The position numbers and the translations under genes are program-made. Positions 26,418-37,136 of a stretch of DNA of 64,000 bases are shown in pieces; positions within the stretch are counted from its first letter, which is position 1; each line of letters starts with the position of its first letter. Origin of the DNA: Neodiprion pinetum (taxonomy: Eukaryota > Arthropoda > Insecta > Hymenoptera > Diprionidae); assembly GCF_021155775.2 (NCBI RefSeq), contig NC_060237.1:2978501-3042500 (forward strand). The letters run 5' to 3'. Under the pieces are notes generated by a model that did no database searches, was not told the origin of the DNA, and worked only from the letters and a program-made list of their open reading frames with translations.

Positions 26418-27400
26418 CGTATTCAACGCCTTGATAAAGAATCATAATACATAGGTAGATAACAAACATAACATAACCTAGTATGATACAAGAGACATGG
26501 ACGGAATGTCGATAGAATATACGTTGTGAAATAACGCGAGCTTAGGACTTTCGGGTATTCGCAATCATTATAATTGCAATATCAGACCAGCACTTACCGA
26601 TCGGTTTTAAAATTCTTTACTCCGAGCAATTATTTCTTGAATTCCCTTTAACATGATTGTCAATAAAAACAATTTACTCGCGCCGTCGGCAGCACCCACG
26701 TACAAATTAGGAAGAAGTTAGAAGACCTGTCTTCGATGTTGTACAAGACTGGGATACGATTTGGTTCCAACATGCTGCTGCCAAAACCACTACCCACAGC
26801 GCTCATGTCTAGTAGAAGATCCCTATTCAAGGGCAGAGTGTCCTCTCTGATGCGGTCTTTGTGAACCTGGGCGAGTTTTCTATCTTAAGTCTTACTCTAG
26901 CGAGGAAGACAGCTATGGTCTCGTAAATTGTACAATTCTAATATTGGCCACATGAATCACGATATCTAAGGGGTGCCGGTTTTTTTGAACAATTGGCATC
27001 CCAAAGTATTGCCATACATAACCTTATTTCGAGGCTTTTCATGTACGAGTAGGCATTAAGTCCGTGGTAGGCATCGTGAAAACACTTTTTTTCAATTATC
27101 TATCTTCGTCTCAAATTGTCTATCCGTTCTAGTAACAGGCCATATCCTATTGAAGGATGATAGTCAAAAGAACAATGGGTACGAAGGTAAATACACTCAC
27201 ATCAACTTTATTATAACAACAAGATTTATTTGAACTTGGCGCCGAATTGATCAACGACCGCACACAGGCAGCTGCGTTACCAGTTTCTCCCACTCTTCTA
27301 CCAGCCAAACGAAAGCTACGATCACCAAACCTAACGCCATCTAGCTCTAGCCAAAGTCCGCTATTCAATAGTCTGACACGCAGTTCCCCCATAAGGCTGG
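26418..27400. other. divergent promoter region, zinc-finger gene and neurotactin
   Basis: The zinc-finger gene (minus) and neurotactin (plus) diverge here, so this stretch should hold both promoters. I see no exon with support. The overlapping short open frames at 27147-27456 on both strands have no protein-like features. Confidence 0.4.
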
Positions 27401-27954
27401 CTCTCTTTGTGCATTCATGCGCGCGCTCGCGTGTATATGTGTGCGTTGTGATTTGACCGTGTGTTCGAATGTATCCTGGCGCAGCTGCATTTGAATCGAT
27501 TCACGTACGCAGTGTGTTTCGTTTTGTGCTGTATTATCCTTGCTGTTGTACGTGCAAAGTATTCAACCGTCAAGTGATCAGCGCTAACGATTTAAATCAC
27601 GGACAGTTTCACTCAGTGCGTAACAATAATTATACCATTGTGTCGATTCCTGCTTTCTTAATTCCTTTTATACCGCATTCTTCCAATTTAGGATAGTGTA
27701 CTGTGTTTATCGTCACGACGCTATATCAGACGCGCCGAGTGCATCACCCTCGATGAGAGCGTCCTGCGAGAAACTTGACAAGTAAATAAATAGTGACTGA
27801 CCACGATTTTCGTGGTAACCATCTTATTTATTTTTTTTCGACAATCGCGATATTTCAGTTAGTGTGATATTCAGGGCACTTTGACCAGTGCCTGAATTTC
27901 AGACAGCGCGTCACCGATCCGTCAACTCCCTATTTTCAGCTGGACGTTACAAAG
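27400..27954 (+). other. Nrt: probable 5' UTR exon of neurotactin
   Basis: A strong donor (AAAG then GTGAGA) falls at 27954/27955. A good acceptor (TGTCGCCGCAG) falls at 29651, eight bases before the neurotactin ATG. Together they imply a non-coding first exon ending at 27954 and a 1.7-kb 5' UTR intron. The upstream edge given is approximate because no TATA box or start site is evident. Confidence 0.4.
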
Positions 27955-29651
27955 GTGAGAACTTGTAATTATTTATCCGGTGCTCAACTGCACTCTTATT
28001 TTTCCACCGCTTACCGCTTTGTTTGCCCAGATATTTATTGTTTGTAATTCATTTCCTGTAGATTATGAATTTGCTTCGTCATATTTCGTATGCATACTTC
28101 CAATAGTTATAATAGTTCGCAGAAGAAAACAGTCCAATTGTAATTTATACTTTTGTCCGTATGAGTATGGATCGTGACTGGAGGATGAGAAATTCAGGGA
28201 TAATTATTGCAAATTTACCGGTTATTCGAATACTTGTGCGTGAAACAAATACGATAATAAACCGTGCTATCTTGGGCAGCAAAAATTATTCAGCCAACTT
28301 CTAGGACTCTGTTACCAATACAGTATCTCAGGCTGTTTATTGAATAATACGCATAGGTCATACATATATTTCTTGACGCCAAAAGCGGGGGTATTTCCTT
28401 GTTTAAAGTGTGCGAAAACGGGGATACGAATCTGACCGAGCAACGTTTTAAATCGTATCTTGAACAAACGTATTGCGTCCCTGACTCAGTCATTGCAAAT
28501 AATGTTTATTGCGAATAATGATGAATAAAATCACGTCACAACAAAACATGGATGACTGAAATGACCGACTTGTTGAACATTCACCGCTTCTACGATTTCG
28601 GTATTTACTTCACTTCCGACAGTGAGTTTGGAAAATGCGCGCAGTCATTCGCGACGACGAGGGAGCTGTGCTTCCGTAAATGAATGAAGGAAAGAAAAAA
28701 AAAAACCAAACTCAAAAATTTAACAAAAAAAGAAACAGAGTTCCTCACTTTCTCAGAATTTTTCTTTCCAATTTTGGTAGGTATTAAAAACAAAAAAATT
28801 TTGTAAAAAAAATTCTAGAAACGTAATATCGTGTTGCGAATGTAAGCGTCCTGTGCTGCTAGGACCCATGGTGTAAGGGACCCTGTCGTTAGACGTGCAT
28901 AACACGCCTGAACGGATCGATCTCTGCGAGCTGCTCATGGAATCATTGTATGCGTGGGCATAATACGCGTGAATGTGTTGTGCGTGCACGTGTAACGTCT
29001 ATCGTTCACAAAGGGTGCACCGCACATCTGGAAAGGACGCGTGCAGGGGATAGCTGGAGTACGAAGTCGGCGATGAAAAGCTTCCGCGCCTCAATCGCCT
29101 TGCCTGTGCATAGAGCAATGGTGCATGTATAGTATACTGTGTGAATACCTGTATACCAGCGGAAAATTCCTGCGTTTCAGAAAACTACAACGGTTGATTT
29201 TGAGCCCCAGGGACTTGTAGATATACATGGAACATCTTTCGTCGCTGACGGTGATTCGTAGGAACTTTTGTATAACAGTATGTGCTATTAAACTTGCACA
29301 TTGTCTGGTAATTTAAACCGTTATTGTCACGATAACAATTATTTAATATAAGTTTTTAATAACTGTAAGAAATAAGGTTTTTCTCAATGTAGCCTGTGCG
29401 AAATCCGGGAAACGTGCGAGATAATTATTTCAGAATATCTCGTGCTCTTTGGAGAGGAAATTGAGTATTCTTATCTATAAAATTCTGAAATAGCAGCCGG
29501 ATTATTTTGACCGTATAACTTTGTCGCGCTATAATTTTGGACTGAACAGTACCGAAATTTGACGCGAGTCCAGGTTGGCTGAGCGTTTATACGGAATGTC
29601 CCATATCGAACATATAGTACGTAATTCGACTTCGTTGATGTGTCGCCGCAG
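27955..29651 (+). other. 5' UTR intron of neurotactin (inferred)
   Basis: The sequence between the inferred non-coding exon and the coding start holds A-rich runs (28689-28705) and no convincing exon. The open frames seen on both strands here lack any resemblance to known proteins. Confidence 0.35.
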
Positions 29652-29659
29652 AATCAAAG

Positions 29660-32600
29660 ATGAGCCAACACGGGGACGTCAAGACGACGGAAAAGAGCAC
29701 GGACAAAAAAGAGATCGCTCACGAAGAGGAGGAAAGAGAGAAGATGCTGAACGCGGAGAACACGAGGCAAGACACCCCCGAGACGCAAGAGAACGCCGAG
29801 GAGCAACGGCCGAGGAAGAAGATACCAATCGGGGGAATAAAAATGCCAGGATTTTGCCGGACCAAGAGCAAGGAGCCCTGTAAGGTATCGTAAACTGTCG
29901 TTTCTACATATTAGGGGCGTACATTGAAGTGTCTCACATCCGCCTTCTGCTGGTACAAACGAGTGCACTTGGAATGACCAAAAATAATCGATTGAAAGAT
30001 AAAAAAATTTTAACGTTCAAAAACTGTACGAAATAAGAATGTTGAAAAAAAATACCTAGTATATAGTTCGTTCCAAGAAATCTAAAAGAAAGGTTCAAAA
30101 GCAATAAAAAGGGGCGAGGATTGGCCGTCGTACGATTTGGTAGGTATATGGAAATCCCCATAAGTAGGATCGACTCTGCTTGTGAATACAAATACGCGGC
30201 CAAGTCAAAAAACGCCCGAATGCATGCGTCAAATTCGATCGAGCGTGGTATAATATTGCATCCCCCCTAACTCCCCCGCAAAGAGAATAATTCCACCAAC
30301 CGTTGACCGACGTGTTTCCTGTATCGCGCCAGGTGCACGAGGGCACTCTACTTTTTTTTCGGGCGTGGGTATTATAGTGTACGTTTCGCCTCGCAAGATG
30401 TTATACAGAGTGAGGACGAACAGGTTTAGTTAGATATAGGAATTTCAAGGTGGTTGTAAAAATATATCTAAATGAAAATTCAAATTTTTGAACGATCAAT
30501 GTCCAGGTATTATTTCAAAGACAGACTATGCAGTCCAATTGCCTGTGAGATATTACCAGCTTCTCTTCGGTTTCATTTCAGGACACCCTGTATATACCCA
30601 GAAACGAAAGGGCTTGTAGGCAGGTATACACCTACAATGTACTAGTCGGTTCGTTTTACCCTGGTCAGTGTCAACCGTATAACGCCATGTGCACTGCAGG
30701 TATACTGGCTGCTGCCATGTGCTGCATGGTTTCGTTACGGCCCGTGCAGCATCGGCTTGCAGCCGCCAGAAACCTGGAGCTGCATCAGCAATACATTAAT
30801 AAATTCATAAAATACGAATAGGAATTTTTATATTTTTTATTTTCTTAACAAACTTTGGAGCATTTTTGTATTCAGTCCTATTATTAGTCAAAAGTGTTGC
30901 GTGTAAAGAGTGGCATATATGCGAATGGACAAAATAATAGTAATGTAACGAAATTTTTCAGCGATTTGAAATATATTGGTTGGAATACTTAGAAATATAT
31001 GCGCAAAATGAACCAGTCCTCATCATTCTCTACACGTCATATTTACAGACGAGACTTTTTCAACGAATTTTGTCATCGTTCTGCAAGAGAATGTTTACCT
31101 TTCTTCAGTATTTTCGATTGTCTAGTAGTAGTAAAATGCGGCTATACCGAATAAGAACAACTTTTGCATAGCAAGTAGTGGAAATGGGCGAAAAATCTGT
31201 ATTCGGCATTGAGGGCTTAAATGATAAAGTGGGTGTCAGTTCGAAAGTAAATTAAATTTTGTAACACATTTTCCGAACGAATACCTATCAGCAAACATTT
31301 CAGATTAAAAACAAAACAGCAGAACCGCATCATTTATTCAAAATAAGTTTTCTAGGCGCATGTGAAACTTAGAAAGTACATAAATTTCTACTGGTTCAAG
31401 CACCAATATTGACTGTCGACGATGCATGCACGCATACTGCCGCTAGTGGCACATTAAATTCTCTGCACTGCACGTACGGAACCACTCCAAGGAATCAGTT
31501 ATATAGTTTTGAGTTCAGCAAATAATAGCAGTGTCTGTTACTGGGTGCCATCCGGCGTTACAGAACTCTCCCATATGTAACCGGCATCGTTAGATCCCTA
31601 ATTTCAAGAGTCTCGGAGAGGTTCCAGACCCTATAGTAGGGGAGCCCACGATGCTAAATGGGGATTTACTCGAGCGTCGTAAAGATCTATTGGGTTGCAA
31701 AGCTTAGATGATAAGAAGAAAAAAATGTTATATGATATATACCTTTACATCGGTGGGGGAAGCGGATATAGATTTTTAAATATGTAAAAAAAAACTGTTG
31801 CATGGACATCCTCGAGCGCGTCAGATATTGATAGCATCAATGCCCTACGTATTTTTAATAATGTACGTATATTAATCTGATCGTTTGCATGATGCCGGTG
31901 GTTGTATGTAAGGGTTGAAAATGAAAAAAAAAAAAATTTAATCGAGCGCGTCAGATTTTCTAAGGGAGTGTTAAGTGCACCAAAAAAAAGCTCTCATTCA
32001 CTAATCTGACGATTTCGATGGGACGCAAACTCGCGGCCATTTTCATAATGTGCAAAAAAAATTCGCCATTTTGAAATACTCAAGCGCGTCAGATTAAGAT
32101 ATATATAGTTCATCTTTATGTTCTAAACGTACTGTCTCATAATCTGACGATTATCTAGAGGGATTCGACTGATCTGACAAAAAAAAATTAGAAAAACGGT
32201 TCACCTTAAAGGCCATCCCTGCAACTTCCCGCTAATTCCATTCCTGGGCGCTTAAAATTGTACTTATGACATTTTTGAGCTCAAAATATAATTTATGTGA
32301 TATTTTGAGCTCGCTGAGTTCAAAGAAATAATATTTCTATGCATTTGAGCTCTCTCAGCTCGAAAGTCTGATAGAAGTTTCATAGAATACTATTTTTGGA
32401 ATTTTCAAACCGCAATAACTTTTGAATGGATGAACCAATTTTCACGCGGTTGGCACCATTCGACGCAGTTTTATCATCCTCATAAGTGATTTTCAGGTTT
32501 TCATTGATCGAACCGAAAATTCCGGAGTAATCCCGAAAAAACACTTTTTTCGGTTTTCTTTCGTTCACGATATCTCTCGAACGAATCAACCGATTTTGAC

Positions 32601-35600
32601 CAGCTTGGTGGCAATCGACGTGGTTTCTTGATATTAAGAGCTGATTAGTTTTTGGAATCGATCGGTAGAGCCGTTTAAAAGTTATTCCAAAAAAACCACT
32701 TTCAAGAAAAAAATTTTTTTCATTTTTTTAAATCATTGAACTTAATTAGTTGAAAAGCTCAGGAAATAGCATGCATATAAATAAGTGTATGCTTTTTTAG
32801 TAGAATACATGTATTTTAGTAGAATACATGTATAAACTTTAATTCACACAAATAATATTAAAATAGCAAGAAAAGCCAAAACGTTGGAAACACGTTGTAA
32901 ACAGTATGCCACGAACGAGTGTTTATGATCAGTTGTGATGACGTCATGGCAGCAGAAACCAGAGTGGGGACGGAGTGAGAGAGTAATAGATAGAGAAAGA
33001 GTGAGAGAGGAATAGAAACGCGAAGAAGGAAATGTAGGCATCACGCAGCTGCATGCATTTAACTTTATCGACGAATTTTTGTTATTTCGGCTTGCGGAAA
33101 TCGTCAGATTATATATTTTTCATTATTCTTGAATTATTTCCTTCAAAATAAAAAAAAATTTAGCTACGCTCGAGAATGTCGAGATAACGTTTTTTTTTTA
33201 CAACTTTGTTGCCCTCCCCTCTCTTTACGTCACTCTCAAATTGTCAGATTAGTGGAATATATACTTTTTAGGATGTAATTAACTCACCCTATCTTAATCT
33301 GACGCGCTCGAGAATTTCTGATGGTCAATTTTTTTTTACTAATCTGATCCTGTATCCTTCACGGGCGGCCTTATATATGGGCCTCATGTTTCGTGGAGGT
33401 ACTTAACCGGGTACAAGGTATCCCCCTGTATATTAATCTGCCGCGCTTTAGTAAATCCCGAAATCCCCGCTTGGGCTCCCCTACTACTAGCTAAACTTGG
33501 ATTTTTTTTTTATCTTCACTTATCTTTGAATACGTGTACCAGAACCAGAACCCCGAAGAACAGAAGGGCAAAGAGGACAATCGCACTCTGCGAGTGCGCC
33601 AGACGCAGTGCACTGCATCCTTCGAGGAGTTTCGTTGGATTTTTTGTCTCCGGGCTTCGCACCTGTACTTCACATTTTTGCATACATTTGGGATATCATT
33701 TCGCGTTTGTCTACTAAGAAGGCTTACTGCAGCGTAAAATGTAATTCTTACGTGTAATCACATAGTTATGTGATCTGTTAGGTAGACACGCGCGACGATG
33801 TGGAATGCGTTCGCTTCACTTGAATTCAAACAGTGATAATATTATTAGCATTATAATTAGTTAATAATTTATAGTTTCAGTTATATTACCACGAGTAAAA
33901 GTATCCAAATCCAAGGCCTTGTCGTTCTCCGTCTTGGAGTTGTATATGACCCTTCTGGAACATCTTTCACGGACGATTACACTCTCGATTTCATTTACAA
34001 CGTAGCGCTGGTACCGGATTTTACCCTCTTCCATATCTATACATTGTAGGTGTAGGATAATTATAGGATAAAGTGATGCAGTATAAATTATTTTCGTCTC
34101 CAATAACGGGATCCGCAAAGTCGTAGAACGGCATAAAGACCTTTGGTAAACGCGCAAGCTTTTGTTGGTCAGATTGGAAATGGACAGCAGAAAATAAAAA
34201 TAAAATATTCCTGTCGTAGGACGACGAGAGCAAACCCACGGAATCGGTGAACCTGGAAATTCCGAAAAAGAGTACAGACTCGCAGCCGCCAACCTCTGAG
34301 AAACCCACGACTCCGGCCAAAGAGGCTAAGGATGCCAAGGATGCCAAGGATGTTAAAGAGGGAAAGGAGAAGGAGGGACGTCGTGGTATACTCGACGCCA
34401 TACGGCTTCCGCTGGTGTCTGTGTTTCCCCGGAAGAAAAACAATGTGAATACATATTATTCGTATTGATTTGGAACTTTTACCGATTACATTTCCATTCA
34501 CTAACTGTAAATTCAGGATTTATGCGTTTACAACCACAATCGGATTAGCGCCGTATCTCGCAATAATGTTACTGGTCTATCCTGTTCATAAATTCGTAGG
34601 ACTTAACGTCGGGTAATAACCATCTCGTTCAACCACCCGTTATTGAACTATCGCGTTAAAAATCCACCGTACGTTCTAGCAACTACAATATATTGTAATT
34701 GTAAACTACACCGATAGTTCGATGGGGCGTCCTTTCACCGCTTCAGGTCAGTGTCTACTCGGTTGAGGCCTTAAAGAACACGCTATGCTTGGAGTACCTA
34801 ATCCACCCTCATAGTTTGAAGGGCGTTGCTACGCTGTAATATCACGTATACATGCGTTACGTGGGAGTGTTTCATTATTATTATTGTTATTTTTATTTGT
34901 ACCACACTATGACCCCACCTGCCGGTGACGCGAACTCAAACCCAGTTAGTCAGTCTCCAGTTTCCAGGGCTTCGCGACCGTTTGCAACCGTTTCTGATAC
35001 CATCAGCAACACAACTTGACACAACACAACAGTACCTAAATATTATATTATTAGCGCAACTGTATACTCTTTCTGATGTACAGACTTGTAGAAGTGTTAT
35101 TTCATGTACTTTTACGTAATAATATGGGTTTTCACGATCTATAGGAAGGGTGCGACGCAGAACGTGGAAGCACCGGAGTTGCTGGCTTGGCAAGTGTCGA
35201 GACACTCGACGAGGGGGTTGCTGTTGGTGAAAAAACAGCCACGAGCAACGACGACGGCATGGAGACGGTACGCCTTGACAAAGATGGTACCGAGCCAGCG
35301 GCACCATCGCCGAAACAACACGTTATTTTAGCTTTCTTATCGATGGCGAGAAGGAACTTGTTTGTGACAGGTTCGTTGGAATTAAGGCCGTAACGTTTGA
35401 TGCGTTGTATTTAATTTGTACGTCTGGTTAAACAACCAACTAATTCCATGAAACTTCTACCAACAGTTGGCACGCTGCTTATTCTTCTCTTGATGATAAT
35501 AATCTTGGGTATCGCCTGCGCTGGTCCACGTTATGAGCCCACTGCTCTACTGCGTGATTCGCGATTCATTTCGGCTGTTACGTCCTGCGGTCCCGTCGAA

Positions 35601-37136
35601 GGTGTCCTGGAAGACGGTGCATACGCTTTCCGGGGAATACCGTATGCCATACCACCCGTTGACACTCGTAGATGGTTGCCAGCAGAAAACCTTGAGCGAA
35701 TCGAAAATTGTTGGACGGGTACTTACGCGGCCCATAACGCCTCGGAGAAGTGCTGGCAGTATGATGCCTCAGGTCGCGCTGACGGCGTCGAGGATTGCCT
35801 ATATTTGGACGTGTTCACTCCGGACGTGCGGTATCATTCTCCGTTACCTGTCGTCGTGATGATCGGTGCTGAAACTCTCAGTGGCACTTCACCGGGTGTG
35901 ATGCAAGCCTCGGCTAAACTTGCCAGAGACCGGGACATAGTTTTCGTTCGACCCAACTTCAGGTGGGTTACAAATTTTGGTCGATCGTTTCTCATTATTA
36001 GTCTACCCCAGAATATTTTTGATTAAAACCGTTTTATACCGGATACACGTTTAACGTCATGAAATTGTTTCAGACTGGGAATTTTCGGATTCCTCGCGGC
36101 CGAGCCGTTGACGCGATCAACCCACCCACCGACATCTGGAAATTACGGTCTCTCTGATGTGGTTGCGGCTTTGAACTGGGTAAAACTGAACATCGAGCAT
36201 TTCGGAGGTAACAAGTCATCGGTGACGTTGTGGGGTCACCGGGCTGGGGGAACCCTAGTGACGACGCTCGTCGGTTCACCGCGGACCAAGGGTCTCTTTG
36301 CTCGCGCCTGGGTGTCAAGCGGTAGTGCGATATTCCCAGGCAAGCCGCTATCCGAAGCTGAACAAGTAAATGACCAATTTATCAAGTCGGTGAGATGTAC
36401 GGACGCAGCCTGCCTCAGACAGAAGAGCGCCGAGGAGCTTATGAATGCTGTACCCACGACCTGGTACCTTACCGACACGAAACTTCCTGAGCCACGAGAA
36501 ACCACGATGGAGCGTAGGCATGAGTGGCTCGTCCTGGACAACGTGATCCTGCGTGAGCACGTTGGCCAGGCATGGGCGGGAACGACTCTCCCAGTTAGTC
36601 TCGTTATGGGTACAACCGCTCAGGCTGGCACCCCGGCGCAGTTCCTGGCTCCTAACGCAACCCTGAACGCGAGTGAAGCGGAGAAGATGGTTCGTGAGTC
36701 GCTCCTAGGTACTATGGGTCTCGCTGACGAAGCGCTACGTCGGTATAATCCGACTCTTGAGGGCATTGCAACGATGATCTCAGACATACGAGTGGTTTGT
36801 CCTCTTCTGACGGTCGCTCTGCAACAGTCGACCATCCCATTTTACGTTGTTACTCAGCCTCGCGGTGTTGCGGGACTTGCCGACGTCGACAGCGACGCGG
36901 CCGCGATTCTGGGTACCTACGCAGCTAGAACATCCGAAGAGAAGAGACACGTCACGGCGATGCAGCAGTTTTTCAATCACTATGTATGGCACGGGGAGGT
37001 CGCCCAGGCCACTTCCAATCTCAAATCAAGCAAAACTTTCGTTGTCGGTCAAGATGTCCTCCCAGTACAGAGTTATCAAAATTGTGATTTTTGGATAAGT
37101 AAAGACATTGTCCCGAGATACGCGAGGGCCGATTAA
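29660..37136 (+). CDS. Nrt: neurotactin, type II adhesion glycoprotein with inactive cholinesterase-like domain
   Basis: Neurotactin is a neuronal and epithelial adhesion molecule; in Drosophila it binds the secreted ligand Amalgam. Five exons (29660-29884, 34220-34444, 35145-35370, 35467-35962, 36074-37136) join in frame to 744 residues (Drosophila about 850). The N-terminal 225 residues are charged, Lys/Glu/Thr-rich and cytoplasmic, with a repeated KDA motif (KEAKDAKDAKD). A single membrane span follows (about 226-248, VGTLLILLLMIIILGIACAG). The ectodomain has carboxylesterase/cholinesterase landmarks: GAYAFRGIPYAIPP, EDCLYLDVFTP, GNYGLSDVVAALNWV and NIEHFGGNKSSVTLWG. The nucleophile elbow reads GHRAGG with Arg447 where active esterases have Ser (GESAGG), so it cannot be a serine hydrolase. 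This loss is the family norm for neurotactins and gliotactin-like adhesion proteins. The ATG context (AAAGATGAG) and a cag acceptor just upstream support the start. Confidence 0.93.
30401..30597. repeat. MITE-like element in neurotactin intron 1
   Basis: The right end reads GGACACCCTGTATATA. Its reverse complement (TATATACAGGGTGTCC) resembles the left end, TTATACAGAGTGAGGAC. TATACAGGG-type termini are also seen at the ATRX-intron element at 12370. It is about 200 bp with no ORF. The inverted repeats are short and imperfect, so the call is moderate. Confidence 0.45.
32395..32705. repeat. two diverged tandem copies of a 150-170 bp unit inside the TIR element
   Basis: Both copies share the order: tttttgaat/tctcgaacg, GAACCAATTTT or CAACCGATTTTGACC, a GGTGGCA-like word, ATCGACG or TTCGACG then TGGTTT/AGTTTT, and a terminal ACTTTT run. 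Copy 1 is about 32395-32550 and copy 2 about 32570-32705. They form the core of the TIR element between its two repeat arrays. Confidence 0.55.
32795..32832. repeat. perfect 19-bp tandem duplication
   Basis: TTTTAGTAGAATACATGTA occurs twice head to tail. The perfect identity suggests recent slippage. Confidence 0.9.
33543..33593 (+). CDS. Nrt: candidate optional 17-codon exon of neurotactin
   Basis: A pyrimidine-rich tract and CAG acceptor at 33542 precede 17 codons (NQNPEEQKGKEDNRTLR), followed by a weak donor (CGA then GTGCGC). Both borders are phase 0, exactly as needed for insertion between neurotactin exons 1 and 2, and the charged composition fits the cytoplasmic tail. It starts 60 bp after the transposon end. 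The weak donor and short length keep confidence low. Confidence 0.2.

Larger units (their letters stand above)
31639..33481. mobile_element. 1.84-kb non-autonomous TIR transposon with mirror-image subterminal repeat arrays
   Basis: GGGGAGCCCA at 31639 faces TGGGCTCCCC ending at 33481. The inverted similarity continues inward with gaps (GGGGATTT, ATTTACT, AGCG). TA flanks both ends (31637-31638, 33482-33483), compatible with a TA target duplication. In the left third, CGCGTCAGAT on the plus strand alternates with AATCTGA on the same strand (about 31814/31872, 31944/32003, 32083/32140), giving units of about 130 bp. On the right the same words appear mirrored (33100, 33240/33295, 33345, 33434). 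No ORF longer than about 70 codons exists inside. It lies in neurotactin intron 1. Confidence 0.75.

Noticed and set aside
29575..29883. 102-codon frame overlapping neurotactin exon 1
   Set aside because: An Arg-rich out-of-frame shadow of the real Lys/Glu-rich exon, with no motif of its own.
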